Shown: positions 40,036 to 50,654 of the stretch, one piece after another
Numbering within the stretch: the stretch's first letter is position 1
How the letters are laid out: every line of letters starts with the position of its first letter
From: a virus
Strand: one strand, 5' to 3'
Virus record (IMG/VR): IMGVR_UViG_3300035703_000112
Coordinates: 1 to 57,189 of that record
Length of the DNA: 57,189 nucleotides
Notes under the pieces: model-generated
The model's input: the letters and a program-made list of their open reading frames with translations, nothing else
Database searches by the model: none
Told to the model about the DNA's origin: nothing
Position numbers and translations under genes: made by a program

Positions 40036-40662
40036 ATGGCAGCATCACCAGAATCACTTAAAGCATTATTGGGTAGCGGCTCAGGAATAGCTAGTGGCCT
40101 TCAAGCTGGAGTAGGATTAGCTCAATTTGTCGGCGGTCTTATTGGTCAAGCAAAAGGTCGTAAAGAGCTCAAAGGGTTGATGAAAAATACTCCAAAGTAT
40201 GGGGAAGACACGGGTATTATGGGGTATTATAATCAAGCTCTTCAACGTGCTGGCGTTTCCCCTGCCCAATCTTCAATGTATAAGCGCCAAATGCAAAATA
40301 TTGGACGAAGTGCAGCACAAGGATTGCAAGCTTCTCAAGACCGTCGTGGAGGATTGGCTGCTGCTTCATCTATATCTCGTGGTATGAGTGACGCTGCTCT
40401 TGCTGCTGAGGGAGCTGCTGAAGCTCAACAGGAGCGTAGATTTGGATTATTGGGAAGTGCTGCGCAAATGGCTGCCGGAGAACGTCGTCGTGCATTTGAT
40501 ATTAATGTTATGCAGCCTTTTGAAATGAAAAGACAAATGGCTGCCCAACGTGCTGCCAGCGGGGCTCAAACAGCTAATATGGGTATTTCAAACATTTTTA
40601 GAGCTGGAACAACTCTTGCGCAAGCTGATATGTATAGAAGAAGGAAAGATGATGAAGTATAA
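40036..40662 (+). CDS. Internal virion protein-like (Ala-rich)
   Basis: A 208-residue protein with a Gly/Ala-rich amphipathic N-terminus (GSGIASGLQAGVGLAQFVGG) and helical Ala/Gln/Arg-rich body (RRGGLAAASSISRGMSDAAL). The composition matches T7 gp14-like and crAss-like cargo proteins that are ejected ahead of the DNA. The next genes continue this internal-protein series. Confidence 0.6.
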   Translation: MAASPESLKALLGSGSGIASGLQAGVGLAQFVGGLIGQAKGRKELKGLMKNTPKYGEDTGIMGYYNQALQRAGVSPAQSSMYKRQMQNIGRSAAQGLQASQDRRGGLAAASSISRGMSDAALAAEGAAEAQQERRFGLLGSAAQMAAGERRRAFDINVMQPFEMKRQMAAQRAASGAQTANMGISNIFRAGTTLAQADMYRRRKDDEV

Positions 40663-40686
40663 TCCATAAGAGCAATAAAATTTATA

Positions 40687-41967
40687 ATGGCTACTCCAAT
40701 TCCCAATATATATACTTTTGGCCAAGTCCAGCTAGATACACAACCACTAGCTCAATTACAAGGTAAACTTCTTGCCCAACAAGAGGCAAAGCAAGAAGCT
40801 TTGAATAAGTATTTTAATAAGCAAATGGGTGATTTGTCAAGAGAGGGAATTGCTGAAAATGATGTAGCTGACTGGAACACTTCTTTGGGTGAATTAAAAA
40901 ATTTTTGGAAAAGTAATTCTAACGAAATTAAAAAGGGTGGAGAAGCTAAGTTAGAGTTTGATAAAAGGTTGCAAGAAATAAAAGACCTTACATATCAATC
41001 AAAAGAGAAAAAAAAGGAATTGAGTGAGCTTGGTAAAATGGCAACCATTCAGGGGAAGCAATTTACAGATAGCGATATGAAGGTGATTGATGGAATGGGT
41101 AAGCCAATAAGAAGTAAAGAAAGAATAAACCCATCTACTGGTAAGCCTTGGGGTTATTTAGACCTCTCAACTCAAGTTCCCCCATTCGATGCAAGTAAAA
41201 GAGGGGCTTGGTTTGGTAACATATCTTCTGGTATAGAACCTGCAATTGCTAAAGAAGTACCAAAATCTAGAAAAACATTGCCGGGGGGAGACATACAAGA
41301 AGATATTGAATATTCTTATGGTGATAATCAGCTTAAGTTTATGGAGAAAAAGGCTGTGTCATTTCTTCCCGCTGATAGGTCAGCTACCACTGAATATGAA
41401 AGATTACTTACAGACCCAACTAGCAAAAGATTTATAGAATTGAAAGAAGCTTGGGATGCAGCACCTTGGCATAAGGGTGACCCTATGGATACCAAAGAGG
41501 ATTTGGCTGCTGCTGACGTTTTGAGAGAATATTATTTAAGACCTGCTGCTAGAAAGCCAAAAATATATCAAGTACCTCAAAAGTCAGGTGGTGCTGGTGG
41601 AGCTGTTGATGCAGATATTCGTCCTTATTTAGTATTCCCTAAGTATACCGCAGCTACAGTAACATTGCCAGATGGTAGAAAAGCAGTTCCCTCCACTGAA
41701 ATATCACCTAACGATTTGTCAAAAATTAAAGTAACTCCTGAATATATTGGAGGAAAAGATTACTATATTGTGGAGGCTGATGGTGTATGGAGGGGAGAAG
41801 GAGGTCAAAGAATTGTAGATGAAGACTTGGCTGTGCAAGCTGCACCTTCAGATATTAGAGAATCATATTTGAAAAGAAAAACGTCTGGTGGGAAACCAAG
41901 CCAGACTAAAAAAACAACTACTCCTGCCGGAACTAAAAAGAAAACTGGGGCTAGTGGATTAAATTAA
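40687..41967 (+). CDS. Internal virion or cargo protein
   Basis: A 426-residue, Lys/Glu-rich helical protein with a long charged helix near residues 20-110 (LAQLQGKLLAQQEAKQEALNK; LEFDKRLQEIKDLTYQ). A basic disordered tail ends the protein (KTTTPAGTKKKTGA). It lies between the Ala-rich protein and the giant protein. Composition and position suggest ejection with the DNA. No family recognised. Confidence 0.5.
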   Translation: MATPIPNIYTFGQVQLDTQPLAQLQGKLLAQQEAKQEALNKYFNKQMGDLSREGIAENDVADWNTSLGELKNFWKSNSNEIKKGGEAKLEFDKRLQEIKDLTYQSKEKKKELSELGKMATIQGKQFTDSDMKVIDGMGKPIRSKERINPSTGKPWGYLDLSTQVPPFDASKRGAWFGNISSGIEPAIAKEVPKSRKTLPGGDIQEDIEYSYGDNQLKFMEKKAVSFLPADRSATTEYERLLTDPTSKRFIELKEAWDAAPWHKGDPMDTKEDLAAADVLREYYLRPAARKPKIYQVPQKSGGAGGAVDADIRPYLVFPKYTAATVTLPDGRKAVPSTEISPNDLSKIKVTPEYIGGKDYYIVEADGVWRGEGGQRIVDEDLAVQAAPSDIRESYLKRKTSGGKPSQTKKTTTPAGTKKKTGASGLN

Positions 41968-41972
41968 TACTA

Positions 41973-44900
41973 ATGGCTGAAAATACATATACAGGACAAA
42001 ACGAAGACCCGAAATATCGTAAAAAAGTATATGATATTTTATCTTCAAATTTTGAAGACTTCAAATTGTCTGAATCTGATTTTTACAAAAAGTTGGATTC
42101 AGATACTGGGTATGCTCCTAAAGTATATAAAGTATTAAAAGACAATTTTGCTGATTTTGAGAAGCCAGAAAAAGATTTTATGTCTTTAGTCGGCCCGTCT
42201 AAAAAAAAAGACCTTTTTGGAAAAATTACTACTTCCGTTGGCCAATTGCAAAAAGAAGCTGGTAAGGCTCTGGGCGGAGTAAAAAAGGGATTGGAGACAG
42301 TAGCGGCAGCTGCTGCTGAATATGAAAAGCCAGTTTTAAGAACGGCTGGTCCCGTGCCAACAGAGGTCGCTCCAGCCAAAGAATTAGAACCTATTGTTAA
42401 GCCTAGTGTTGGTATTGTTTCTGAAAGCACAAAAGTTCCCAAAATTGATATAAAAGCTGTCCAGCAGCAGAAAGCATACGAGAAAAAAATTGCTGATGAA
42501 ACGCCAAAAGAAACTCCATATTTTGGTGGCGTATTGGGTAGCACTCTTCAAGCAATAGACAGCGAGTATTCTCCAATAGGTCAATTGGGGGTTGGTGATT
42601 TTATTGATGATATGGGAAGAGCTATAGCTTCTGGAGTTAATCAGGGCGATATAACAACTCCTGCTAATGCTCTTCTATTGGCTGGTAAAAATGCTTCCCC
42701 AGAACAAATAAGAAAATATATTGATGCGGCAAAAGATTATGAGAAGATTGGTGCTTCAGAGGAGATGATGAAATTCTCAAAGACATACCAAGACGAGGGG
42801 AAAACAATATATGGTTTTTTAAAAGGGCTTGCACAAAATCCGGGAGTAGTTGGGGAACTTATAGTTTCATCAGTTACTGCATTGGCGAATCCATCCTCTC
42901 TTGCTGCGGCAGGGGCTGTTACTGGGGGTTTTGCTACTAGTGGGGCTGTCGGCGGTGGAGCTCCGGGGGCTGCGGCAGGGGCTATATCATCTATACCTTG
43001 GGCCATCGGTGCAGCAGGAACAGCTTTGGAAACAGGTCTTACATTTTCTGAATTATTAAACGATAAGCTAAAAGAAAAGAATTTAGAATTTACTGAAGAA
43101 AATGTTAAGTCTATATTGGAGGATGAGAAAACTCTTAAAGATATAAGAACAAAATCTTTAGCAAGAGGTGTTACCATAGGTGCAATTGATGCATTGACTG
43201 GTAGGTTGGCAGGTAAGGTAGGCGCAAAATTAGCTAGTAATACGGCAGCTTCTAGAGTAAAGGCTGGTCTTGCAGCTTCAGGTATAGAAATGGCTGGAGG
43301 TTCTATTGGGGAAGCATCTGGGCGTTTGGTTGCAGGTCAACCTATGGATGTTGCTGAAATTGGATTAGAGGGAATTGCTGAGGGTCCAATGGCTATTGCT
43401 GACGTTACATCGGAAGTTCTTCGTAGGCCAATATATAAAGTTAATGGCGAAAATAGAACAGAGGCTGATGTTCAAGAAATTATAAATACTTCTTCCCCTG
43501 AAGAACTATCTCAAATAAATATCGATATTAAAAATGATGTAAAAGGTTACAAGAATAAAATACAGGATATTGTTACTAATAATGAAATGCGAAATGAGAT
43601 TCGGCAAGCGAATCCAAAAGCAGATGATGCAACAATAGATACTCTTTTGAAATTAGAAAATGAATTAAAAACATTTGAAAATAATAAAACGCAATCAGGA
43701 AAAGAACGAGCTTCATCTATACGTTCACAGATAAAACAAATACAGGAAGAAGTTTCTCAAAAACAAGAAGTAGTTAAACCTGCCGGAGAAGTTCCCCAGC
43801 AAACATTACTTGAGCAAATATCTAAACGAATTGAGGAAATAGATGCTGAGGAAAGGGGTGCTGCCGGGGAAGTCGCACCAGAAGTTCCCGCAGCACCAAA
43901 AGAAATAACAGAGCCTGTGACTGTAGTGGAAACTCAAGATTTATACAAGGGTCTGCCAATATCAAATGTTAACGGAACTGGATTCCATAGAACAAATGTT
44001 GATGTTCAATCAATATTAAAAAATGGTTTTGTAGTACCAAATCAGGGTAGAGCTAAATTTGGTTATGGTGTGTATTTTACAAGAGAACCAAAAGAAACTT
44101 CATTTGGTGAAAATATGGTTAGCTCTAATTTTGAAGGCCTTAAAATGGTTGATTTAACAAATGATGATATTATTGGAGATAAATTTAATGCATTTAATAA
44201 TGCATTTACTGAAAATGGGACAATAGATTATAAAAAATTAACAGAAGAATTAAAAGCAAACGGAATTGATGGGGTAATTACAGATAATGAAATTGTTGTT
44301 TTTGACCCATCTAAAATAAAAAATATAAAAGAATATAAAGCCGGGGAAATCGCACCAGAAGTTCCCGCAGCACCAACAGCAGCGGCTCCAGTTCCCTCCA
44401 TCATAGAAGTAAAATCTCCAAAAGAAGTAAAACAAGGAGATACTATAGTATGGAGAGGGGAAGACTTCATTGTAGAAGAAGTAAATCCAAAAGGTGGATT
44501 TAATTTGCGTAATGCAGCAGACCGTACAAATACTGTAAAAGACGCAAGAATCACAGATGAAGAGTTCCAAGGTAAACGTGGGGAAGTAGCGGCTGCTCCT
44601 AAAGTTGAAAAGTTTGGAGTAGGATTTGCTCCTTTCCGTGAAAAGAATGTATTTACTGAAGAAGAAGATGTAGATATCAGAACTTCCCCAGACTATCAAC
44701 TTCATCAAGAGAACGTACAGAAAGTAGCCCAAGGACTAGGAATCAAAATAAACAACAAGCTAGATACTTGGGGAGGATATGTAGATATGGAGACGGGAAG
44801 ACCTGTACAAGAGGTTTCCAATATTATGGAAATTGAAGCTACTCCTGAGCAAGCTCGGGTAATGGCTGCTATCTTGGGTAAGGCTGCCCCCGAAATGCAG

Positions 44901-47900
44901 GACTCCGTATTGCTTGGTAACTACAATGAGAATGGCGCAGGATTCGAACATATTGTTAAAACTGGTTCTTTCGAAAATGCTAAAGAAGCAATTAAGCTTC
45001 TGAAAGACAATGAGTTGCAGTATTTTAGCGTTGACAAAAATAGCGGAGATGTCATTATTCTTGACCTTGAAGCAACAGATACACCAAAAATTATTAACTT
45101 AGTCAAACAATTAAATGAAAATGGAATCCCAGCAAAACACAAGTATGGCAAAGTCAACGCAGAATTCATCGGTAGCGGAGACTATGATGGAATTATTGAA
45201 GCAGAGCGGAGCAGAGTTGGAGCAGAAACAGGGTTCGATATTGATGCCTTTGTCCAAGAAGCAGCGGGAAAATATGACGCAATCAAAGCAGCAAGAACCC
45301 AACCAGTAGTTTCTGAAGTTCAAAAATCTATCGCCGACAAAATTCGTGGGCTAAAGATTGATTTGTCTAAGCTGGGAGAAGGTGGCGCTCAGTCCAACAT
45401 AGCAGGACTTCCCGTAGCACTATACAACACCGTAGTAGAAGCAGTAGCCCTTGCTGTAGAGGCGGGAGTGGCTGTAAATAAAGCAATTAATGATGCTGTA
45501 AAACAATATAAGCTAGATAAGGCTAAAGATTTTGATAAAGATGTACTTACAAGGGAAATATTGAAAGGCATTGAAATAACTGAACCTCAAGTAAATCCTG
45601 TATATTTTGAAAATCTGAAAAAATTTGCAAGTGAATCTTCATTTGACAATAAAATTCAATTTAAAAATTCAATACAGAGTTTATTTGCCAAATACCTTCC
45701 AGAACTAAAGGCTAAGTTTGGTAAAGATTTTGACCCGTCAAATTACGACGAAAGAGCAAGAAAGTATTTGGTTGATTTGGTTACTAGGGAATCTTTGAAT
45801 GCAATCAAAAAGCATCCGGAAGCAATTGGATGGTATGATGAGAAGACTCAGTCTGCATTAGATGTCATATCGGCTATTCATCCTGAAATCGCCACTGATG
45901 CTGAAGCTAGAGGTGCATTTATATTGCCTTTGGCTATTATGTCAAATGGAAACAAAGTAGACTTCAATTTTGAATTGGCTGAAAAGCAATATCAATTCTT
46001 TAAAGATAATGGAAGGTTTAATCCTGATGGGGAATTTGGCCTTCAGCAATCTGGCATTAAAAAATCTTTGATGCTTATCAATTCGTTACTTGATAACGGA
46101 TTGACAATGTCAGATATAAATAAATTCTTGACATCAAAGTATCGAGCTGGTGATTTGAAAATAAAGATTGATGGTAAGGTTAAGGATTTGGCTTCAGGTG
46201 AATTGGCTGATGAGCAAGTTTATGGAGCTGTTATTTTAGGTCCAAAGATTGGTAATGGGTTTTATATGAATTTGTGGGGTCAATTCGACCAATTGACCAT
46301 GGACAGATGGTTTATGCGTACTTGGGGTCGGATGACAGGCACATTGATTGAGAAAGATGCTGCTGGTATCGCTGAAGGGAAGAAGAGACTTTCTAAGGCT
46401 CTTGATGAGATTAAGAAAGATTCTGAGGCATTGGCTATATTAAAATCATTATTGCCTAAAATATCTAGCTTATCAATTCAGGATTTAGCAAAGTCTATTG
46501 AGAAAGTTTCGATGGATAAAAAGAAGAGAGCTGAACTTTCTTCAAATCCAAAAACTGACGAATTAAGGAAGGCTGCCAATTCCCTGTCTAAAAATCTTAG
46601 CGGCGAGAAGGAAGCTCCTTCTACTGGTAAAGAAAGAAGATTCATAAGGGAAGTGTTTACTGATGTAGTAAATGATTTAAAAAATAAATATGGTATAGAG
46701 ATATCTATGGCTGACCTTCAGGCAGCTCTTTGGTATCCTGAAAAAATATTATATGAATCTTTCAAAGGCGGCGAAACATTTGAGGCTGCTGCTGAAGGTT
46801 ATACATCTGATTCTGCACCTGATTATTTAAACGCGGCTAAAAAGCTAGCCACAAAACTTGGAGTAAATGAAGAACAAATCAATCAAGCCTTATCAAGAGG
46901 AAGAGAACGTGCTGAACGAATTGCAGGAGAAGGATATCCCGAAGGCGGGCGAGCAATTAGCGAATCTTATCAAGACATCCTTGGAAGAGTCAAAGAAGCA
47001 ATCGGGGAAAAGCCAGCCACAGAAAAAGTAAGAGCAGCGGCTAAAACAGTTCGTTCTCTTAAGATTAAGCAAGAAGGTCTTCAGGCAAATATTGCGGGAA
47101 TTCCCATCGCACTTTATAACGCAGCCTTGGAAACAATCGCTACAGCTTTGGAGGCTGGGGCTAGTTTAACAGATGCTATTCGGGAAGCTATAAGAAAGCA
47201 CAAACTTAATAAGCAAAAAGATTTTGATTCTGATACATTCGTAAAACAATTAGAAAGCGTTACTGGTCAAACAGTAGAAAAAATAGGAGGTAAATATGCC
47301 ATTCAAATCGAAGCAGCAGGTGAAGTTCCTGTACAGCCAAAAGCCGGAGTTAGCGAAGAAGTGGAGGGAGGAGTTCCCGGAGCAAAACCTAAAGCAGCTC
47401 CCGAAGAAGGTAAAGCTGAAGGTGAAGAAGAAAAAGTAAGGGTATCTGGTATTAAGAAGGGCTTGGTTTCCCAAGAAGTATTATCAAGAGTAAATCTTAA
47501 TACAGTTGGAGATAAGGAGCTTTTAGAGTCGGGAAAAGCTATCATTGAAAGCGGGGAAGTAAAGCCAAAGACTGTTGTCAATCGTGTAATTGATGGTGGT
47601 CAAGGTGTCCTTACCCCTGCTGAGGTAGTCGCGATGATTACTTATAAGGCTGATTTAGATACTAAACAAGAAGACCTTTCTAAAGAAATTGAAAGAAGAA
47701 CAAAGGCTGGGGAAGACTTGGGTGACCTTTTGGTTGAATACAAGGACTTGCAGGTCGAAATAGACAACTACGACATTGCAGCTGTTATCACAGCTCAGCA
47801 ACAGTCATTAGCATTCCGTCTTCGCAGATATCTTCTTGACAGAGAGTACAACATTACTGTACAAATTAATCGTTATAAGCAAACAAACGGCGGGACAATC

Positions 47901-50642
47901 CCTGAATCTGTACTCGCTAAGTTTAAGAAGCTTAATGAAACGATAAAGGATTTGCGTAAGAAGATTAAGGAGGCTGAATCGGCTAAGTATGAAGAAGATT
48001 CTAAGGCTGCTATGCAAAACATCATCGAAGATGTAGAGCGTGAAAATCAGGCTAACGGTCCTAAATTATATACAGAGCAAGAGCTCGAGAATAAAATTAG
48101 AGAAGGAGTTCAGAAGGAAATTGATGGTATCTACGAAAAGATGCCAGCTGAAAAGAAAAGCAAAGCTCAACGGGTTGTAGATGCTCTCGATAATATTCAA
48201 CGTAAACTTCGTAGTAAGACATATGATGCTAGCTTAGGAGTTCCCGTAGCTTTCATTGATGCGGGAATTACTGCAATTAAGAATGCTATCAAGCTTGGTA
48301 TAGAAGTAGAGAAGGCTATTGAGATTGGAATTAAAACAATCAAGGATAAGCTCAATGGTGCTAAGTGGGATAAGGAGGCTGACTTCCGTAAGGATATGAT
48401 GGAAGGTTTTAAAGAGGAAGGAGTTGATGTTAAAAAAACAAAAGAAGTAAAGGCTAAGATTAATGATGATGGTACAATAACAATTCCCAACAAAGACATC
48501 CGTGATTTTGTATCTCAGGGAATTGAAGACATTGATGATTTGGCTGATGCTATATTAAATAAGTATCAAGCAGAACTTCCCGGCGTATCATCAAGACAAG
48601 TAAGAGATGCCATCACTAAGTATGGTAATGAATTATACCAAACAAGAGATGATATTTCAATAAAGCTTGGAAGAGCAAAGAGAATTGGAAGACTGCTTTC
48701 AGAGCTTGAGGATTTAAGGACTATGGATAAGGGTGCTTTCCTTTTGAAATATCAAAGAGTTAAGCCAGCCCAAGACAAGATATCTGAAAGAGAGAAGAGT
48801 CTGAAATATCTTATTCGTGAATTGGGGCGGGAAATTATGGGCGATGAGCCACTTCCCGACAACTATAACGAGCAAAAAGCCCTTGATACCGCCAAGAATA
48901 GAGTCGGTCGTAGAATCGAAGAACTTAGAGACAAAATCAGAAGAGGAGATTTCTCTAAAAAGCAAAAACGCAAAGTTCAGGCTGACCAAGAACTTCTTGA
49001 CCTTGAATCTCAACTTGAAGACGTTAAGTCTAAATATGATTTGGAGCACGAAAAGAATGAGCAAAAGAATAAGAAGTGGTATCAGAAAGCTGGCGATTTC
49101 GTATTAGAATTATTTAGCGGAATACCAAGAACATTGGTTACTGGTTTTGACCTTGGTATCATATTTACTCAAGGTATGATGAGGGTGTTTACTAATCCCG
49201 TAATGTCTGCAAAAGCATTATGGGAGGCTGGTAAGCAGTTCTTTTCAGAATCTAGACAAATAAGAATGGAGCAAGAGCTTAAATTATCTGGTGCTTATGC
49301 CTTGATTAAGAATTCTGGTCTTGCAATATCGGAAGGGTCTGAAAAAGCATCTGCTCAAGAACAGATATTTATTGTCAATTATGTAAACTTAATTTGGGAT
49401 ACATTCTCAAGAGTAATAACATTAAATTATAAGCCGGGAACTGCTTTTGTAAAAGCATTAAATCCTTTCAAGGCTTCCCAAAGATTCTTTGATGGCTACT
49501 TAAATTATATAAGAATAAATTCATTTCTTAACCTGTCAAATGCTATTGATAAAAATGGATATACTCCGGAAACGTATCCTGATGTTTACAAAGCTGCTGC
49601 TGAATTTGTAAATACTACTACTGGTAAAGGAGCAAAGAACATTCCAAAATCTCTTGGTTTATTAATGTTCTCTGCATCTAAAGTTGCTTCTGAGCTTAAG
49701 TTGTATACTCCTTATGCATTATATTATTATGCTGCAATGCCTAAGGCTGTAAGGAATAGGGCTATGCTTAACTTTGGAAAGTTTGCCTTGAGTTTTGGGA
49801 CAACTATGTTCTTGATGAGAGCCGCACTTGGCCAAGGTCAAGGCGGCGAAGATGATGATGATTTTTGGGACCCTACAAGTAGCAATTTCCTTACTTTCAA
49901 ATTTGGAAATCAAAGGGTATCATTTGCTGCTGGAGCTCGCCCAACCATTGTGTTTATGGCTAGATTGTTTAGTGGGAAGTATATTGACCAATATGGTCAA
50001 GAATCAAAATTGGGCGAGAGAACTGGTAAGCAAATTAATACTGAGTTCGACCTTATTGTTAGGTTTTTTACTGCGAAGGCAGCTCCAGTTCCCGCAGTTG
50101 CTATAAAATACTTGGATAAGAAGGCTGGTGTAGAAGTAGAAGATGATGTATTCAAAAATCTTGTTCTACCCATGTGGCTTCAGGATTCACAAGAACTTTA
50201 CGCTCAAAATCCTAAAGAAATAGGCGCATTGTATACTTTCATTTCCCTAGTCGGTGCTAACGTAAGAACGGTTGAAGAGTATACACAAAAAGAGCATAAA
50301 ATGCCTCAGAAGATTTCTTATACAGATGATTATAGTAGAAAGAGGGAAGTCGTGTTGACAGATGAGCAAAAAGCTGACTTCCAAAAAATGTTTAACGAAA
50401 AGTTCAAAAAGAATATTGACGATATACATAATTCAGAAACGTATAAAAAGCTTGAAAGCAAAAACGACAAAATATTGTTCGATGTTGTTTATGGCAAAAA
50501 AGCAAAAGACGATGCTGAATCTGATGCAAAGAAGGAGCTGATTAGAAAATATCGTGGTCCATTCAGTGAATTCCCAATAATACGAGAAACCCCAGAAGAG
50601 AAAGAAATAAATAGAATTCTGAACAGAGGCGAAAAGCGGTAA
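41973..50642 (+). CDS. Giant multidomain internal virion (polyvalent) protein
   Basis: A 2889-residue protein, the largest gene by far. Residues 18-41 and 50-73 are tandem short repeats (KVYDILSSNFEDFK / KVYKVLKDNFADFE). About 290-360 is a Gly/Ala membrane-interacting stretch. About 669-790 is a PARP/ADP-ribosyltransferase-like domain (GFHRTNVDVQSILKNGF, KFGYGVYFTREP) flanked by direct DNA repeats. Three related roughly 80-residue segments lie near 1119-1199, 1685-1761 and 2062-2146 (IAGLPVALYN / IAGIPIALYN / LGVPVAFIDA). A domain around 1275-1480 has GPKIGNGFYMNLWGQ and TMDRWFMRTWGRMTG. The C-terminal part (AAALGQGQ-like, LVLPMWLQDSQELY) resembles polyvalent giant proteins. Such proteins are packaged and injected to protect or reprogram the cell. 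Individual activities are inferred. Confidence 0.8.
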   Translation: MAENTYTGQNEDPKYRKKVYDILSSNFEDFKLSESDFYKKLDSDTGYAPKVYKVLKDNFADFEKPEKDFMSLVGPSKKKDLFGKITTSVGQLQKEAGKALGGVKKGLETVAAAAAEYEKPVLRTAGPVPTEVAPAKELEPIVKPSVGIVSESTKVPKIDIKAVQQQKAYEKKIADETPKETPYFGGVLGSTLQAIDSEYSPIGQLGVGDFIDDMGRAIASGVNQGDITTPANALLLAGKNASPEQIRKYIDAAKDYEKIGASEEMMKFSKTYQDEGKTIYGFLKGLAQNPGVVGELIVSSVTALANPSSLAAAGAVTGGFATSGAVGGGAPGAAAGAISSIPWAIGAAGTALETGLTFSELLNDKLKEKNLEFTEENVKSILEDEKTLKDIRTKSLARGVTIGAIDALTGRLAGKVGAKLASNTAASRVKAGLAASGIEMAGGSIGEASGRLVAGQPMDVAEIGLEGIAEGPMAIADVTSEVLRRPIYKVNGENRTEADVQEIINTSSPEELSQINIDIKNDVKGYKNKIQDIVTNNEMRNEIRQANPKADDATIDTLLKLENELKTFENNKTQSGKERASSIRSQIKQIQEEVSQKQEVVKPAGEVPQQTLLEQISKRIEEIDAEERGAAGEVAPEVPAAPKEITEPVTVVETQDLYKGLPISNVNGTGFHRTNVDVQSILKNGFVVPNQGRAKFGYGVYFTREPKETSFGENMVSSNFEGLKMVDLTNDDIIGDKFNAFNNAFTENGTIDYKKLTEELKANGIDGVITDNEIVVFDPSKIKNIKEYKAGEIAPEVPAAPTAAAPVPSIIEVKSPKEVKQGDTIVWRGEDFIVEEVNPKGGFNLRNAADRTNTVKDARITDEEFQGKRGEVAAAPKVEKFGVGFAPFREKNVFTEEEDVDIRTSPDYQLHQENVQKVAQGLGIKINNKLDTWGGYVDMETGRPVQEVSNIMEIEATPEQARVMAAILGKAAPEMQDSVLLGNYNENGAGFEHIVKTGSFENAKEAIKLLKDNELQYFSVDKNSGDVIILDLEATDTPKIINLVKQLNENGIPAKHKYGKVNAEFIGSGDYDGIIEAERSRVGAETGFDIDAFVQEAAGKYDAIKAARTQPVVSEVQKSIADKIRGLKIDLSKLGEGGAQSNIAGLPVALYNTVVEAVALAVEAGVAVNKAINDAVKQYKLDKAKDFDKDVLTREILKGIEITEPQVNPVYFENLKKFASESSFDNKIQFKNSIQSLFAKYLPELKAKFGKDFDPSNYDERARKYLVDLVTRESLNAIKKHPEAIGWYDEKTQSALDVISAIHPEIATDAEARGAFILPLAIMSNGNKVDFNFELAEKQYQFFKDNGRFNPDGEFGLQQSGIKKSLMLINSLLDNGLTMSDINKFLTSKYRAGDLKIKIDGKVKDLASGELADEQVYGAVILGPKIGNGFYMNLWGQFDQLTMDRWFMRTWGRMTGTLIEKDAAGIAEGKKRLSKALDEIKKDSEALAILKSLLPKISSLSIQDLAKSIEKVSMDKKKRAELSSNPKTDELRKAANSLSKNLSGEKEAPSTGKERRFIREVFTDVVNDLKNKYGIEISMADLQAALWYPEKILYESFKGGETFEAAAEGYTSDSAPDYLNAAKKLATKLGVNEEQINQALSRGRERAERIAGEGYPEGGRAISESYQDILGRVKEAIGEKPATEKVRAAAKTVRSLKIKQEGLQANIAGIPIALYNAALETIATALEAGASLTDAIREAIRKHKLNKQKDFDSDTFVKQLESVTGQTVEKIGGKYAIQIEAAGEVPVQPKAGVSEEVEGGVPGAKPKAAPEEGKAEGEEEKVRVSGIKKGLVSQEVLSRVNLNTVGDKELLESGKAIIESGEVKPKTVVNRVIDGGQGVLTPAEVVAMITYKADLDTKQEDLSKEIERRTKAGEDLGDLLVEYKDLQVEIDNYDIAAVITAQQQSLAFRLRRYLLDREYNITVQINRYKQTNGGTIPESVLAKFKKLNETIKDLRKKIKEAESAKYEEDSKAAMQNIIEDVERENQANGPKLYTEQELENKIREGVQKEIDGIYEKMPAEKKSKAQRVVDALDNIQRKLRSKTYDASLGVPVAFIDAGITAIKNAIKLGIEVEKAIEIGIKTIKDKLNGAKWDKEADFRKDMMEGFKEEGVDVKKTKEVKAKINDDGTITIPNKDIRDFVSQGIEDIDDLADAILNKYQAELPGVSSRQVRDAITKYGNELYQTRDDISIKLGRAKRIGRLLSELEDLRTMDKGAFLLKYQRVKPAQDKISEREKSLKYLIRELGREIMGDEPLPDNYNEQKALDTAKNRVGRRIEELRDKIRRGDFSKKQKRKVQADQELLDLESQLEDVKSKYDLEHEKNEQKNKKWYQKAGDFVLELFSGIPRTLVTGFDLGIIFTQGMMRVFTNPVMSAKALWEAGKQFFSESRQIRMEQELKLSGAYALIKNSGLAISEGSEKASAQEQIFIVNYVNLIWDTFSRVITLNYKPGTAFVKALNPFKASQRFFDGYLNYIRINSFLNLSNAIDKNGYTPETYPDVYKAAAEFVNTTTGKGAKNIPKSLGLLMFSASKVASELKLYTPYALYYYAAMPKAVRNRAMLNFGKFALSFGTTMFLMRAALGQGQGGEDDDDFWDPTSSNFLTFKFGNQRVSFAAGARPTIVFMARLFSGKYIDQYGQESKLGERTGKQINTEFDLIVRFFTAKAAPVPAVAIKYLDKKAGVEVEDDVFKNLVLPMWLQDSQELYAQNPKEIGALYTFISLVGANVRTVEEYTQKEHKMPQKISYTDDYSRKREVVLTDEQKADFQKMFNEKFKKNIDDIHNSETYKKLESKNDKILFDVVYGKKAKDDAESDAKKELIRKYRGPFSEFPIIRETPEEKEINRILNRGEKR
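43863..44376 (+). repeat. 37-bp direct repeats flanking the ART-like domain
   Basis: The segment beginning GCCGGGGAAGTCGCACC at 43863-43899 is repeated at 44340-44376 with one difference (36/37). Both encode an AGEVAPEVPAAP-type linker. The distance of 477 bases is a multiple of three, so recombination between copies would remove exactly 159 codons containing the ADP-ribosyltransferase-like domain and keep the frame. Confidence 0.85.
45327..48411 (+). repeat. Three related ~80-residue segments in the giant gene
   Basis: Segments at about 45327-45570, 47026-47255 and 48156-48411 encode related peptides: KIRGLKI/TVRSLKI/NIQRKLR, then IAG- or LG-type turn, P-V/I-A-L/F-Y-N-type helix, AxEAGxxxxxAIxxA/I, K-hydrophobic, and DFD/DFR with an E/K-rich end. 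They separate the larger domains, as spacer or anchoring modules would. Confidence 0.6.
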
Positions 50643-50654
50643 TAAAATGAACGT

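Noticed and set aside
42083-42544. Long minus-strand open frame opposite the giant gene
   Set aside because: Shadow of the 2889-residue gene: no A-rich leader, composition of a reverse complement, and the plus-strand frame continues through it.
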